Counted from the stretch's first letter, positions 1 to 8,585 are shown. The stretch: DNA of 46,470 bases from Cytobacillus gottheilii (GCF_900166665.1 NZ_LT800494.1:293411-339880); one strand, 5' to 3'. Notes: generated by a model from the letters alone, not told the origin. A program made the numbers and translations.

Positions 1-2
1 TG

Positions 3-587
3 ACCATATTAAGAAACTTTGAAGAACACTCCAATCTTGCGACTGTTTTTATGAAGGAACAAACACATACGTTAAATATGGAACTGATTATGAAGCTTCA
101 TTTTTATGATAAACAAATCAATCGTGCCATCCTGAAAATGATTGATCAAATTTATGGTGATTCAATTGCGGCCACAAAGTTTGATTTGCTTTATTGTGTA
201 AAGGGATTTATGAAAATGTACTCGGAGCTTTTTATCTTTTCAAAGCTTCCGCTTGATTTGAAGTTGCTGGCCAGCTCACTTGTTGAAAAAACAAATTTGC
301 TTGCAAAGCATTCTACGGTCCCTTTTGTTACAAAAGAGCTTGTTAATTTGCTCGATCTGCCGGCAGAAGGTCCTCCGACACAAGAAACCTTAGTCAAACA
401 TATAAATGATCTCATTGCTGAGGTACAAGAAGGATTTGTAAAAGATGCACTGCATGAGTTAAAAGAACAAATAAATAAACAAACATTAGATATCCTGCTG
501 ATTAACGGATTAGTAGAAATCGTGCGCCAAGATGCTCAGTGCATGTGGGTTGCATTTCTCCTTCGCCGCTATTTTAATTTAAGCTGA
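3..587 (+). CDS. TetR/AcrR-family regulator, C-terminal part (5' end outside window)
   Basis: The frame is open from the first bases of the window to the stop at 587, so the gene begins upstream; an internal ATG at 51 is probably not the true start. The visible ~194 residues are all-helical and read like the ligand-binding and dimerisation region of a TetR repressor: an early stretch FEEHSNLATVFMKEQ resembles the 'F..h..l...m..e' helix that follows the DNA-binding domain in many Bacillus TetR proteins. The helix-turn-helix itself is not in the window, so the family call rests on the C-terminal pattern only. It is transcribed towards a MITE-like repeat and the convergent ABC exporter. Ligand and target genes cannot be inferred. 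Confidence 0.6.
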   Translation, partial: TILRNFEEHSNLATVFMKEQTHTLNMELIMKLHFYDKQINRAILKMIDQIYGDSIAATKFDLLYCVKGFMKMYSELFIFSKLPLDLKLLASSLVEKTNLLAKHSTVPFVTKELVNLLDLPAEGPPTQETLVKHINDLIAEVQEGFVKDALHELKEQINKQTLDILLINGLVEIVRQDAQCMWVAFLLRRYFNLS

Positions 588-671
588 GATTAACGATTAA
601 AAAATTAGTGCTGATTCAGTGATAAGGTTCATTTCACGGAACCGAGACATGATTTCAAACGAATAAATGAA

Positions 672-983
672 GCTGGGACAAAACAAAATTAATCTTTCTA
701 AAACACGAATATTAATATTTTGATTTAGATATTTAAACAAGTCCGTTCCACCTGCGCTGCGGCCCCTCGCTTTCCGTGGGGAGGAAGCTGAGCCTCCTCG
801 AAGCAAAGCTTCTGCGGGGTCTCACCTTTTCCTCTATTGCCCACAGGAGTCGAGGGTCCTCCGCTCCATTTCACTCATGTTCATAAAATATATTTTATAA
901 TCATAAATAAAAAACCGAATGATTAGAAAGATAACTTCCTAACCATTCGGTTCTATGAGTGTGTTAAATACTTATGTCCCAAC
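672..983 (-). mobile_element. MITE-like element, copy 1
   Basis: A 312-bp non-coding segment bounded by short inverted ends GCTGGGACA (672-680) and TGTCCCAAC (975-983). Read on the minus strand it matches the element at 3896-4180 over nearly its whole length: same end, same terminator-like stem, same GC-rich core, same distal end. No transposase is encoded, so it would have to be moved in trans if mobile. Its near end lies about 10 bp after the stop codon of the ABC exporter gene. It fills most of the gap between the TetR gene and that exporter. Confidence 0.7.
905..952 (-). terminator. Terminator carried by the MITE, serving the ABC exporter gene
   Basis: On the minus strand AACCGAATGGTTAGGAA pairs with TTCTAATCATTCGGTT and is followed by a run of T. 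It lies 40-90 bases after the stop of the exporter gene and belongs to the repeated element, since the same stem occurs in copy 2. Confidence 0.75.
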
Positions 984-992
984 CTCTCCATG

Positions 993-2741
993 CTATGCTT
1001 CTGTTTTTAACTGTTGTTTCGCAAGCTTTTGGTACAATTCATGCGTTTTATACAGTTCCTCATGTGTCCCAATTCCTGTAATATTGCCTTTTTCCAAAAC
1101 CACAATTTGATCCGCATCAAAAACGGTCGAAAGTCTATGAGCTATTACTAAAGTGGTTCTATTCTTCATCAGCTGCTGAAGAGCTTCCTGTACAAGCTGT
1201 TCAGAGGCGCTGTCCAGGTTAGACGTAGCTTCATCTAATAATAAAATTTTTGGATCCCGAATGACTGCTCTTGCGATAGCAATTCTTTGGCGCTGTCCGC
1301 CAGATAATTTTATTCCTCGTTCACCTACCTCTGTTTCGTACTGATCTGGCAGGTTTTCGATAAACTCAGCTGCATTGGCTACCTTTGCAGCCTGAAGCAA
1401 TTCGTCATCTGAAACAGGACGGTCCAATCCGTAGCAGATATTGTCACGAATTGAACCGGACATAAGCGGGCTTTCCTGAGATACATAGGCAATTTGACTG
1501 CGCCAATTGTGAAGGTCAAAATCATCTATATTCTGATCTCCCAGGAAGATGGCTCCGTCTGATGGGGAGTAAAAGCGTTCAAGCAAGGCAAAAAGAGTGG
1601 TTTTTCCGCTGCCGCTTGGGCCTACAAAAGCTGTTGTTTTTCCTGCTGGAACCTGGAGATTAATATTTTGAATAACGGGTTTGTCTTGATAGGAAAAAAC
1701 AAGTTCTTGAAAAGAAATATCTTGAGTACTGCTGTTATCGGGCTTTGCCAAGCCAGTCGCTTCACTGTTAAGTTCCAGCATTTCTTGTATTCTTTCCGTT
1801 GCTCCAAGTGCCTTCTGATAGGCTGTAAAAAAAGAAGCCATTTGTGTAAATGGAACAATAATCTGAAACAGATAAATAATGATGGCTACTAGTGCACCTG
1901 CTGATAGAGTTCCTGCTGCGACTTTTACTCCTCCATATCCAATGAGAATAACAAGAACGAGCATCATAATCAGTGTCATAAAAGGAGAAACAATGGCTTG
2001 AATTTTAGCTTCTTTTAACCCGAACTGAAAGAGATGAGTAATTCCCTTTTCACCGCGTTCAATTTCTGTTTTTTCAGCATGATAGGCCTTTACAAGCCGG
2101 ATATCAGCCAATACCCTGCCTAAATTTCCCGAGAAATGAGCCATTTCATCTTGTGTAGAAAGAGAGATTTTATAAATTTTTTGCCCTAATGGCAGGATGA
2201 TCAGGACGGATATAGGAACAGATATCAGCATAATCAACGTCATTTTCCAATCAATTACAAGCAAAATAATAATGGCTCCAATGATGGAAATGAACCCTGT
2301 AATAAAGGTGACTAAATGCTGAGTAATCAATGCTTTCACAATATTCGTATCCTGTGTAATCCTGCTCATGGTTTCTCCGGATTCGTGCTGGTCAAAATAA
2401 GGGATCGGCAAGGTTAACACATGCCGCCAAAGCCGCTGCCTTAGGGAAGCGACAATTTTTTCCCCCATATATGTCATAAAATAATAAGAAAATCCTGAGG
2501 AAATGGTCTGCAGAATAAAAGCTGCTGCAAAAAAGATAATGAGTGAAGCTTCAAGTGCAGAAGCTGCCATCTGGTCAACAAGTGATTTAGTTAAAAGGGG
2601 TACAACCAAACCAGCCGCAGTCTCTACAAGACTTAACACAATGGCTATGATGAAGAGCCATTTCGGAGGATTGGACATTTTAATTAACTGCCAGAAGGAT
2701 TTCCACGCTCCAGCTGAAGCCTTCTCAGGATGTGCTGCCAT
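993..2741 (-). CDS. BmrA/LmrA-like ABC multidrug exporter (fused permease and ATPase)
   Basis: A half-transporter of 582 residues that would work as a homodimer in the cytoplasmic membrane, exporting hydrophobic compounds at the cost of ATP. Residues ~25-310 hold six membrane helices of the type I exporter fold. The C-terminal nucleotide-binding domain shows Walker A GPSGSGKTT (374-382), the Q-loop motif YVSQESPLMSG, the signature LSGGQ (479-483), Walker B ILLLDE (499-504) and the switch histidine in IAHRLST (535). It closely resembles B. subtilis BmrA, including ICYGL and HRLST contexts, and is near the same length. It overlaps the upstream MerR gene by 17 bases, so the two form one operon, and the regulator probably controls exporter expression in response to a drug. 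The substrate is not visible in sequence. Confidence 0.9.
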   Translation of the reverse strand: MAAHPEKASAGAWKSFWQLIKMSNPPKWLFIIAIVLSLVETAAGLVVPLLTKSLVDQMAASALEASLIIFFAAAFILQTISSGFSYYFMTYMGEKIVASLRQRLWRHVLTLPIPYFDQHESGETMSRITQDTNIVKALITQHLVTFITGFISIIGAIIILLVIDWKMTLIMLISVPISVLIILPLGQKIYKISLSTQDEMAHFSGNLGRVLADIRLVKAYHAEKTEIERGEKGITHLFQFGLKEAKIQAIVSPFMTLIMMLVLVILIGYGGVKVAAGTLSAGALVAIIIYLFQIIVPFTQMASFFTAYQKALGATERIQEMLELNSEATGLAKPDNSSTQDISFQELVFSYQDKPVIQNINLQVPAGKTTAFVGPSGSGKTTLFALLERFYSPSDGAIFLGDQNIDDFDLHNWRSQIAYVSQESPLMSGSIRDNICYGLDRPVSDDELLQAAKVANAAEFIENLPDQYETEVGERGIKLSGGQRQRIAIARAVIRDPKILLLDEATSNLDSASEQLVQEALQQLMKNRTTLVIAHRLSTVFDADQIVVLEKGNITGIGTHEELYKTHELYQKLAKQQLKTEA

Positions 2742-3507
2742 ATGGATCAGCTCCTCTGCTGTCTAAATAGATTTCCATTGCTTTTGCAAGCCATTCTTCT
2801 TCTTTTTTTGAAAATGGTGAAGCGAGGAAAAGCGGATCATTTTCCAGTTCTGCTTCTACGAGTTGTTCATTCTCCAAAATTTCTTGAAACAGCACTTCTT
2901 CTCCACCTACTATTTCTGCAGTCAGCATGAATATTTGACCTACCAGTTCTTGAACCTTAGGATCCTCTGGTTTTCCACCAACAGCTTCTTTAAGCTGTGT
3001 GATGAGAACTGCTGTTAGTCTGTTTAATTCCCTTTCTCTGTCATCAGAAATATTAAAGATTTCTTCAACCCGTTCTCCTGGTAATAGTCCTTTCAGCCAA
3101 TCTTTAAATTCATTCTCCATTTGGATGTTGTGAATGATCATAAGAAAAATGGAGGAGTTCACTTGCCCCTGTGACTCTGTGATATCAATGGCATTATCCA
3201 AAGCCCGAATGACCCGTTCAATATGTGCCTTCTTTTTAAGCATCTCCTCTCTTTGAAAGAGAAGAGAGTCCATTAAATTCCAATCATTTAAATGCAAAAA
3301 TTCTTTAATCTCCTCTAAAGAATAGCCTAAAAATTTTAGTGAGATGATTTTTTGAAGCTGAACGATATTTTCCTCCGAGTAATATCTGCGTCCAGATTCT
3401 GTCGTAATTGAAGGCTTTAGCAGATTAAGTTCATCATAATAGTGAAGAGTTCGGATGGTCGTTCCTGTCTTTTTCGAAAATTGGCCAATCGAGTATGTGT
3501 CACTCAT
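2725..3507 (-). CDS. MerR-family transcriptional regulator of the adjacent exporter
   Basis: A 260-residue regulator with an N-terminal winged-helix of the MerR type: YSIGQFSKKTGTTIRTLHYYDE at residues ~5-26 followed by the GRRYYSEENIVQLQKI wing and a LGYSLEEIKEFL helix. The remainder is a helical effector domain of the TipA/multidrug type with no recognisable metal-binding cysteines. I place the start at the ATG at 3507 because AGGAGGGG lies just before it and the conserved domain begins there; an in-frame start 12 codons further upstream has no such site. The stop overlaps the exporter start by 17 bases, implying translational coupling. MerR regulators usually bind between overspaced -35 and -10 elements of their own operon. 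Confidence 0.88.
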   Translation of the reverse strand: MSDTYSIGQFSKKTGTTIRTLHYYDELNLLKPSITTESGRRYYSEENIVQLQKIISLKFLGYSLEEIKEFLHLNDWNLMDSLLFQREEMLKKKAHIERVIRALDNAIDITESQGQVNSSIFLMIIHNIQMENEFKDWLKGLLPGERVEEIFNISDDRERELNRLTAVLITQLKEAVGGKPEDPKVQELVGQIFMLTAEIVGGEEVLFQEILENEQLVEAELENDPLFLASPFSKKEEEWLAKAMEIYLDSRGADPYGSTS

Positions 3508-3683
3508 TTTTTCCCCTCCTGAAAACTTATCTGTCTTTATCATAAAACCTCACGTAACGTAGGAATCAAGCGGTAAATGAAATTATTTTTTGTTTTTTTT
3601 TGTCTAAGATAATTGTATAGCAAGAAAAGAGTAAAAATGGAAACAATGTCAATAAACTGGTATAATAAAAAGGGGTGATATAA

Positions 3684-3878
3684 ATGTGGGTTATAATCCT
3701 TTGTGCAGCATTACTGGGAATCGGTTTTTTAGTAGACTGGGGAGCCAAGAGAAAGGGACTTACCAACTATGATCCGGAAGAAAATGCAAAACATGTGTCA
3801 CCATCAGAACGAGCTTACGCAGAATCATATATGGACCAAATAAAAGATAATAACAATAACGGTGGAGGCGGATTTTAA
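3684..3878 (+). CDS. Small single-span membrane protein (64 aa), function unknown
   Basis: Sixty-four residues: a hydrophobic N-terminal segment (WVIILCAALLGIGFLVDWG) likely to be a membrane anchor, a charged middle (AKRKGLTNYDPEENAK) and an asparagine/glycine tail ending DNNNNGGGGF. AGGGGTGAT at 3671-3679 is a good ribosome binding site before the ATG, and codon use is ordinary. It diverges from the MerR-exporter operon and stops 17 bases before a MITE-like repeat that supplies a terminator. I recognise no named family, although similar short proteins occur in Bacillaceae. Confidence 0.6.
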   Translation: MWVIILCAALLGIGFLVDWGAKRKGLTNYDPEENAKHVSPSERAYAESYMDQIKDNNNNGGGGF

Positions 3879-3895
3879 GTCTCCATTAGTAAATA

Positions 3896-4180
3896 GTTGG
3901 GACACACTACAATAGAACTGAATGGTTAGGAAGTTTTTCTAATCATTCGGTTTTTTATTTGTTATTTTAAAAATCTTTCTTTTTAAACATGAGTGAAATG
4001 GAGCGGAGGACCCTCGACTCCTGTGGGCAATAGAGGAAAGGCGAGACCGCAGGAGCGCCAGCGACGAGGAGGCTCAGCTTGTGATCCCACGAAAAAACAG
4101 GGTCCGCAGCGCAGGTGAAACGGGCTTGTGTAAACTCGCAAACCATAACTATGAATATTCGTGTTTTAGGTTGTCCCAGC
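3896..4180 (+). mobile_element. MITE-like element, copy 2
   Basis: 285 bp from GTTGGGACA (3896-3904) to TGTCCCAGC (4172-4180), homologous to the minus strand of 672-983. It contains a terminator stem near its start, then the GC-rich core (GGACCCTCGACTCCTGTGG, AGGAGGCTCAGCTTG) shared with other repeats of this genome. Open frames within it on both strands are chance. The remaining bases to 4393 hold no gene I can support. Confidence 0.7.
3916..3958 (+). terminator. Terminator inside MITE copy 2, after the 64-aa membrane protein
   Basis: AACTGAATGGTTAGGAA pairs with TTCTAATCATTCGGTT and six T follow. It sits 38 bases after the stop codon at 3878, in the sense needed to end that transcript. Confidence 0.75.
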
Positions 4181-4393
4181 CTGTTTTTTTTGAACCCTAT
4201 AAGGAGCGAACCGAGCTTTCTTATGTGGAATTGGTAAGCTATTTTTGCCAATGGAAGCCTTATGTTTTTTAGAAATATAGTAAAAACTATACATATAGGA
4301 CATGTTTCATGCTTTGTGTATTATTTTGGTTCATGTCAGGAACATGATAAAATGGCAAGATAACAGGTGACTAAATGATGAGGTGAATACGGA

Positions 4394-5248
4394 ATGATTA
4401 AATGTATTGCAAGTGATATGGACGGTACGTTATTAACCGCAACTCAAACGATTACAGATGAAAATATTGCAGCGATAAAAAAAGCGCAGGAAAAGGGAAT
4501 AGAAGTAGTTGTGGCTACAGGCAGATCCTATCAGGAAGCGATCTTTGTCTTAGAGGAGGCGGGATTAGAGTGTCCGATTATCTGTGCAAATGGAGCAGAA
4601 GTCCGTTCAGCACAAGGACAAATAGTATCTAACAGCCCACTTGATAAGGATTTGGCTAAGCGTACTGCAAATGCGTTAACAAAACTGGAAGTATATTATG
4701 AGGTCTACACAAATCAAGGTACATATACAGTAGATAAAAATAAAGGCATTAAAATTATGGCGGATATATTTCTAAGCGGCAATCAGGAAGCAGATGTTGA
4801 AGAGGTACTGAAGGCGGCTGAAGAAAGATTCGAAAAAGGGCTTGTACATAAAGTAGACAGCTATGATGTTCTTTTTGAAAGTGAAGATCATCAAATATAT
4901 AAGCTTTTAGCCTTTACATTTAACCCTGAAAGTATGAAAGAGGCAGAGGAAGCATTGCAGGACTTCGAAGGTTTAATTATCAGTTCATCCGGGCATGGAA
5001 ACCTAGAACTCACGAGTAAAAGTGCACAGAAAGGTGTTGCGCTAGAAGCGTTTGTAAGAGAAAAGGGGATTTCATTAGAAGAAACGATGGCACTTGGCGA
5101 TAATTATAATGATCTTTCAATGTTTAAGGTTGTTGGAAGAGCAGTTGCGATGGGCAATGCAGATGACTATATTAAGTCACAATGTCATACGGTTACTCTC
5201 ACGAATGAAGAGAGCGGTGTAGGAAAGGCGATTTTAGACGTATTATAA
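4394..5248 (+). CDS. Cof-type HAD-IIB family phosphatase
   Basis: A 284-residue cytosolic phosphatase of the haloacid dehalogenase superfamily, subfamily IIB, probably acting on sugar phosphates, FMN or similar small phosphorylated metabolites. Motif I is DMDGTL at residues 8-13 with the nucleophilic aspartate; motif II is the TGRS near residue 42; motif IV is GDNYND at ~232-237, where the aspartates hold Mg2+. The cap domain lies between residues ~85 and 190. Length is typical of the B. subtilis YkrA/YwtE/YxeH group, but I cannot say which paralogue it corresponds to. It is followed 15 bases later by the lipoprotein gene, perhaps in one transcript. The ATG at 4394 has AGGTGAAT before it. Confidence 0.88.
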   Translation: MIKCIASDMDGTLLTATQTITDENIAAIKKAQEKGIEVVVATGRSYQEAIFVLEEAGLECPIICANGAEVRSAQGQIVSNSPLDKDLAKRTANALTKLEVYYEVYTNQGTYTVDKNKGIKIMADIFLSGNQEADVEEVLKAAEERFEKGLVHKVDSYDVLFESEDHQIYKLLAFTFNPESMKEAEEALQDFEGLIISSSGHGNLELTSKSAQKGVALEAFVREKGISLEETMALGDNYNDLSMFKVVGRAVAMGNADDYIKSQCHTVTLTNEESGVGKAILDVL

Positions 5249-5263
5249 ACAAGAGGTGATAGG

Positions 5264-6322
5264 ATGAAAAAAGCAGCTGCAATTGTTTCCATGGTATTGA
5301 TTCTATCTGGATGTTCTGATGAAAATAGCAGCCGGCAGGAAGATCAGGAAGTCACAACCAATTCAGTTGAGAATGAGGAATCTTTAGCAGCAAAGCTTAA
5401 CACACCTTGGCAAATTAACCATCTAGATGGTGGTTTTTACTTATCTGAACGAACAGGCACGATTACAAAAGTGGAAAAAGGAGAAAGTATACGGCAGTCT
5501 GTACAGCTTGAAAGGCCACTTTCTTCTGCTGCAGAAGCAGGACTGCTCGGATTTGTGCTCGCACCTGATTTTTTAGAAACAAACGAGGCGTATGCCTATT
5601 ACACGTATGAAGAAGATGGGCAGCCATTTAATTCCATCATTGTTCTGGAGCTGCAAAATGATCAGTGGATTGAGACCGAGGTTCTCATTGATGGTATACC
5701 AAGCGGCAGTTTTCATCACGGCGGCAGACTTGCGCTTGGCCCAGATGAAAAGCTTTACGCTACTACAGGTGATGCCTCTAATCCAGAACTGGCTCAAGAT
5801 CTAAATTCACTGGCAGGGAAAATTCTTAGGATAAATTTAGATGGATCGATCCCAGATGATAATCCATTCACTGACTCTTATATATACAGCTATGGACATC
5901 GCAATCCTCAGGGGCTCACATGGGCAGATGACGGTACGATGTATGCAAGTGAACATGGTCCATCTGCGAATGATGAGATCAATAGGATCACAGCTGGATC
6001 AAATTACGGCTGGCCGGAAATAACAGGGAATGAAAGCAAGGATGGAATGGAATCTCCCCTATTTACATCTGGTGATGACCAGACATGGGCACCATCTGGG
6101 ATTGCATACTATCAAAATCAGCTGTATGTTGCCGGATTAAGGGGAGAAGCCGTAATACGCTTTGACCTGGAAACTGGTGAGAATGATGAACAGATTTCTA
6201 ATCTTGGCAGAATTCGCGATGTGCATATTACTGATGGACAGCTCTACTTCATCAGCAACAATACAGACGGACGCGGCACACCGGGCGAAAACGATGACCA
6301 GCTATACAGCATCCCATTATAA
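5264..6322 (+). CDS. PQQ-dependent sugar dehydrogenase-like lipoprotein (GSDH family)
   Basis: A 352-residue exported protein. The N-terminus MKKAAAIVSMVLILSGCSDE carries a lipoprotein signal with lipobox LSGC, so it should be anchored by the cysteine on the outer face of the membrane. The rest is a six-bladed beta-propeller of the glucose/sorbosone dehydrogenase family, with typical stretches such as GLLGFVLAPDF, FHHGGRLALGPDEKLYATTGD, YSYGHRNPQGL, SEHGPSANDEIN and NYGWPEITG. Related enzymes oxidise aldose sugars with PQQ; many Bacillus members have no proven cofactor, and no PQQ synthesis genes are in the window. It follows the HAD gene by 15 bases with AGAGGTGATAGG as ribosome binding site. 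Confidence 0.85.
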   Translation: MKKAAAIVSMVLILSGCSDENSSRQEDQEVTTNSVENEESLAAKLNTPWQINHLDGGFYLSERTGTITKVEKGESIRQSVQLERPLSSAAEAGLLGFVLAPDFLETNEAYAYYTYEEDGQPFNSIIVLELQNDQWIETEVLIDGIPSGSFHHGGRLALGPDEKLYATTGDASNPELAQDLNSLAGKILRINLDGSIPDDNPFTDSYIYSYGHRNPQGLTWADDGTMYASEHGPSANDEINRITAGSNYGWPEITGNESKDGMESPLFTSGDDQTWAPSGIAYYQNQLYVAGLRGEAVIRFDLETGENDEQISNLGRIRDVHITDGQLYFISNNTDGRGTPGENDDQLYSIPL

Positions 6323-6394
6323 CGTTTTATGAAAAGATCAGTATTTTGTTATATACTAAACATATAATACTGAGACTAATTGAGGTGCAGATAG

Positions 6395-6859
6395 ATGGCA
6401 GATTTTCGTTCAAGCATAGTTATTCATAAGCCGGTAGAGGAAGTATTTCATTATGTCGTGAGCATGGAAAATGTGCACGAGCTCATGCCAAATGTAGTGA
6501 AAATGGAGAAACAGACGGAGGGGCAGCTTAAAGCTGGCACCATATTTTTAGAAACACGTCTAATTAGCGGAAGAAATATTCAGGCAGAGGTCGAAATGAC
6601 GGAGTATACAGAAAACCGGTCATTTGCCACAAAAACTAACTCAAATGGCTTGATTACTGAATATCAATATCATTTCCACCCAGTGGAAGAAGGAACACAG
6701 GTAGACCTGGAAGCTACAATTACAACAACAGGTTTAAAGATGAGGATGACAAAGCCAATCTTAGTAAAAATGATTAAACGTGAAGACGGCAATCAGCTTG
6801 TGTACTTAAAAGAAATGTTTGAGCAGGACAAGAGTGAAACAGAAACAGAAGAAGAGTAA
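6395..6859 (+). CDS. SRPBCC (START-like) family protein
   Basis: A 154-residue protein whose opening FRSSIVIHKPVEEVFHYVVSMENV is the typical first strand and helix of the SRPBCC fold used for binding hydrophobic ligands or as polyketide cyclase/dehydratase relatives. The central strand pattern (TIFLETRLISGRNIQAEVEMTEY and FATKTNSNGLITEYQYHF) continues the fold, and the C-terminus is an acidic tail (SETETEEE). No catalytic residues are diagnostic, so the ligand is unknown. It is preceded by GAGGTG and followed by a strong bidirectional terminator. Confidence 0.75.
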   Translation: MADFRSSIVIHKPVEEVFHYVVSMENVHELMPNVVKMEKQTEGQLKAGTIFLETRLISGRNIQAEVEMTEYTENRSFATKTNSNGLITEYQYHFHPVEEGTQVDLEATITTTGLKMRMTKPILVKMIKREDGNQLVYLKEMFEQDKSETETEEE

Positions 6860-6872
6860 ATATGACCATATT

Positions 6873-6924
6873 AAAACCCGAACCATCAGCAGACGTTTAT
6901 ATTCTGTCGAATGGTTCGGGTTTT
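6873..6924. terminator. Bidirectional terminator between the SRPBCC gene and bshB2
   Basis: Perfect 14-bp inverted repeat AAAACCCGAACCAT / ATGGTTCGGGTTTT with A- and T-runs on its two sides, between convergent genes. Confidence 0.85.
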
Positions 6925-6977
6925 AAGTTGTTATAAGATGGTCATTCTTATGGTCTTCACCATCTAGAGTTGTTTCA

Positions 6978-7643
6978 TTATAGCGGATAAGTCCAAAATC
7001 TTTCATTATGAACTCTTGCCATCACTTGCGGATCTTGCTTTTTCAGCTGTTCTTCCATTTCTTTTGCCATTAGCTGGGTTTGAGAAAGATGTGCCTTGAT
7101 TGCAGCAATTTTAATATGTGCAACAGCACTAACCTCATTAACGATATCAGCTTGCCCGATTTCCTCCTCACAATTACGCGAAAAGGCAACACATTGCAGC
7201 TTCGGTCTATCGTTTGCCGGCATATTTCTCACCGCTCTGACAACTGCAGCCCCTGTTGCATCATGATCAGGGTGAACAGAATAGCCAGGATAAAAGGTAA
7301 TGATTAAAGACGGATGAACTTCATCAATGATCGCAGCAAGTTCATTTGTCAGCTTATCATCATCTTCGAACTCGATGGTCTTGTCACGGTATCCCAGCAT
7401 GCGTAAGTCCTCAATGCCCATTACAGCCGCAGCATCCTGGAGCTCTTTTTTACGAATTTTAGATAATGTTTCACGGTTAGCAAACGGAGGATTCCCCATG
7501 TTGCGTCCCATTTCACCTAATGTAAGACACGCATATGTAACAGGAGTGCCGTTTTGTACATGAGTCGCAATCGTTCCTGAAACACCAAATGCCTCATCAT
7601 CAGGATGAGGGAAAATAACTAAAACATGTCTTTCTTTTTCCAC
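6978..7643 (-). CDS. bshB2: Bacillithiol biosynthesis deacetylase BshB2
   Basis: A 221-residue zinc hydrolase of the PIG-L/LmbE family. It removes the acetyl group from GlcNAc-malate, the second step in making bacillithiol, the main low-molecular thiol of Bacillus. The metal site is seen as HPDDE near residues 13-17 together with HPDHDATG around residues 122-129. The sequence closely follows B. subtilis BshB2 (YojG), including EMGRNMGNPPFANRETL. The upstream gene is yojF, as in B. subtilis, with a 50-bp gap, so they form an operon. bshA, bshB1 and bshC are not in the window. GGAGGAGC precedes the ATG. Confidence 0.93.
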   Translation of the reverse strand: MEKERHVLVIFPHPDDEAFGVSGTIATHVQNGTPVTYACLTLGEMGRNMGNPPFANRETLSKIRKKELQDAAAVMGIEDLRMLGYRDKTIEFEDDDKLTNELAAIIDEVHPSLIITFYPGYSVHPDHDATGAAVVRAVRNMPANDRPKLQCVAFSRNCEEEIGQADIVNEVSAVAHIKIAAIKAHLSQTQLMAKEMEEQLKKQDPQVMARVHNERFWTYPL

Positions 7644-7693
7644 GATATGCTCCTCCTTTCATTTCCGATACTTTTTTTAAAATCATCATTTAC

Positions 7694-8044
7694 CTATTCA
7701 AAAGGTGTCTCGCTTATTTGCAGGGCAACAGCAAGTTTTCCGCTGAAATCATGGCCTGCAAGCAAAAGTCTTCCTGTTCCATCCTTTTCATAATGAGTGA
7801 TTCCTTCTGCATATACCCACCCGATGGCTGTTTTCAGCCCCACTCGAAAGGGTCCGTTGCCTGTGATTTTTCCGTGCTCATATTCAAGCTGCGCATTACG
7901 TATATAAGCTCCAGATGAAAAAAATGTTTCATCAAAATGGGAAGCATATGCTCCATTGGTTGTTTCAAGATGAATATAAACCGGCTTTTTCGCATGTCGG
8001 TCCAGCTCTGCTTGAACATCTTGGCTAATTACTGGTTCCATCAT
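7694..8044 (-). CDS. yojF: YojF family protein (DUF1806)
   Basis: A 116-residue protein of a Bacillales-restricted family, recognised by sequence (YIHLETTNGAY, FFSSGAYIRNAQLEY, GWVYAEGITHYE) and by its place directly before bshB2, the same pair as yojF-yojG in B. subtilis. No catalytic residues or membrane segments are apparent and its biochemical role is unknown; the conserved pairing suggests a link to bacillithiol deacetylation or its regulation. Two successive ATG codons (8044 and 8041) are both compatible with the GAGGGGG ribosome binding site. Confidence 0.88.
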   Translation of the reverse strand: MMEPVISQDVQAELDRHAKKPVYIHLETTNGAYASHFDETFFSSGAYIRNAQLEYEHGKITGNGPFRVGLKTAIGWVYAEGITHYEKDGTGRLLLAGHDFSGKLAVALQISETPFE

Positions 8045-8172
8045 CTGCTACACCCCCTCTTCAAAAAAATTTCTATATATAAAAGTTTTATACCTTGAGT
8101 AAATCAAACCCTATTTTACTAAAAAATCCGTTGAAAAGCTAAAAATGAGATTAAGGAAATAGAAAACCTGCC

Positions 8173-8280
8173 GATTGGCAAGTCCTGAAGGGACGCAGAT
8201 AGAAGCTTAGTTACCCTTACACTGCGTTCCTAAAATGAGCCACTGCCGCTGTTCATTTATACCTTCTGATAGTGTAGGAC
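8173..8280 (+). repeat. ~110-bp structured intergenic repeat, copy A
   Basis: Begins GATTGGCAAGTCCTGAAGG and ends near CCTTCTGATAGTGTAGGAC. GGGACGCAG (8190-8198) can pair with CTGCGTTCC (8222-8230). A second copy lies at 30828-30938, with the same opening 16 bases and the same CTTTCTGAT-type close, while the paired arms differ in sequence but still pair. Confidence 0.55.
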
Positions 8281-8329
8281 TAAATTGCCTTTGAATTTTT
8301 CCAAAAATGCAAAATGACAAATCTCATCA

Positions 8330-8520
8330 ATAGGGGGAGAAATTTCGCTTAAATCTCAAAATCACTGAAAATAGGCTTAAATAGACGGAGAAATTCCGTC
8401 TAACAGACCGAAAAACATGTAAATGGGCGAATTTATTCAAGATAACCGGAAAATCTCCGCTTATTTTGTCCCAAAATAGATCAATTCTATAAATAAGGAT
8501 AAAATCTCCGCTTATTTCAC
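8330..8520. repeat. Degenerate short-motif repeat region (CTCCGCTTATTT and relatives)
   Basis: The 580-bp gap between yojF and pdxK holds no gene. After repeat copy A it carries scattered related motifs: AAATCTCCGCTTATTT occurs at about 8451 and again at 8502, and GGAGAAATTTCGCTTAAAT and CGGAGAAATTCCGTCTAA lie at 8336 and 8389. They look like eroded units of the short arrays seen at 33.1 and 34.5 kb. Confidence 0.4.
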
Positions 8521-8585
8521 TGGTTTTTTCATAATAAAATCAGCTCTTGCAGTGATTACAAAGGACAATAATCACTCAGAAAAAA

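Noticed and set aside
597..806. Open frames within the MITE-like elements (also 3967-4251 minus and 4081-4272 plus)
   Set aside because: They lie inside non-coding repeated DNA, differ between the two copies and lack ribosome binding sites.
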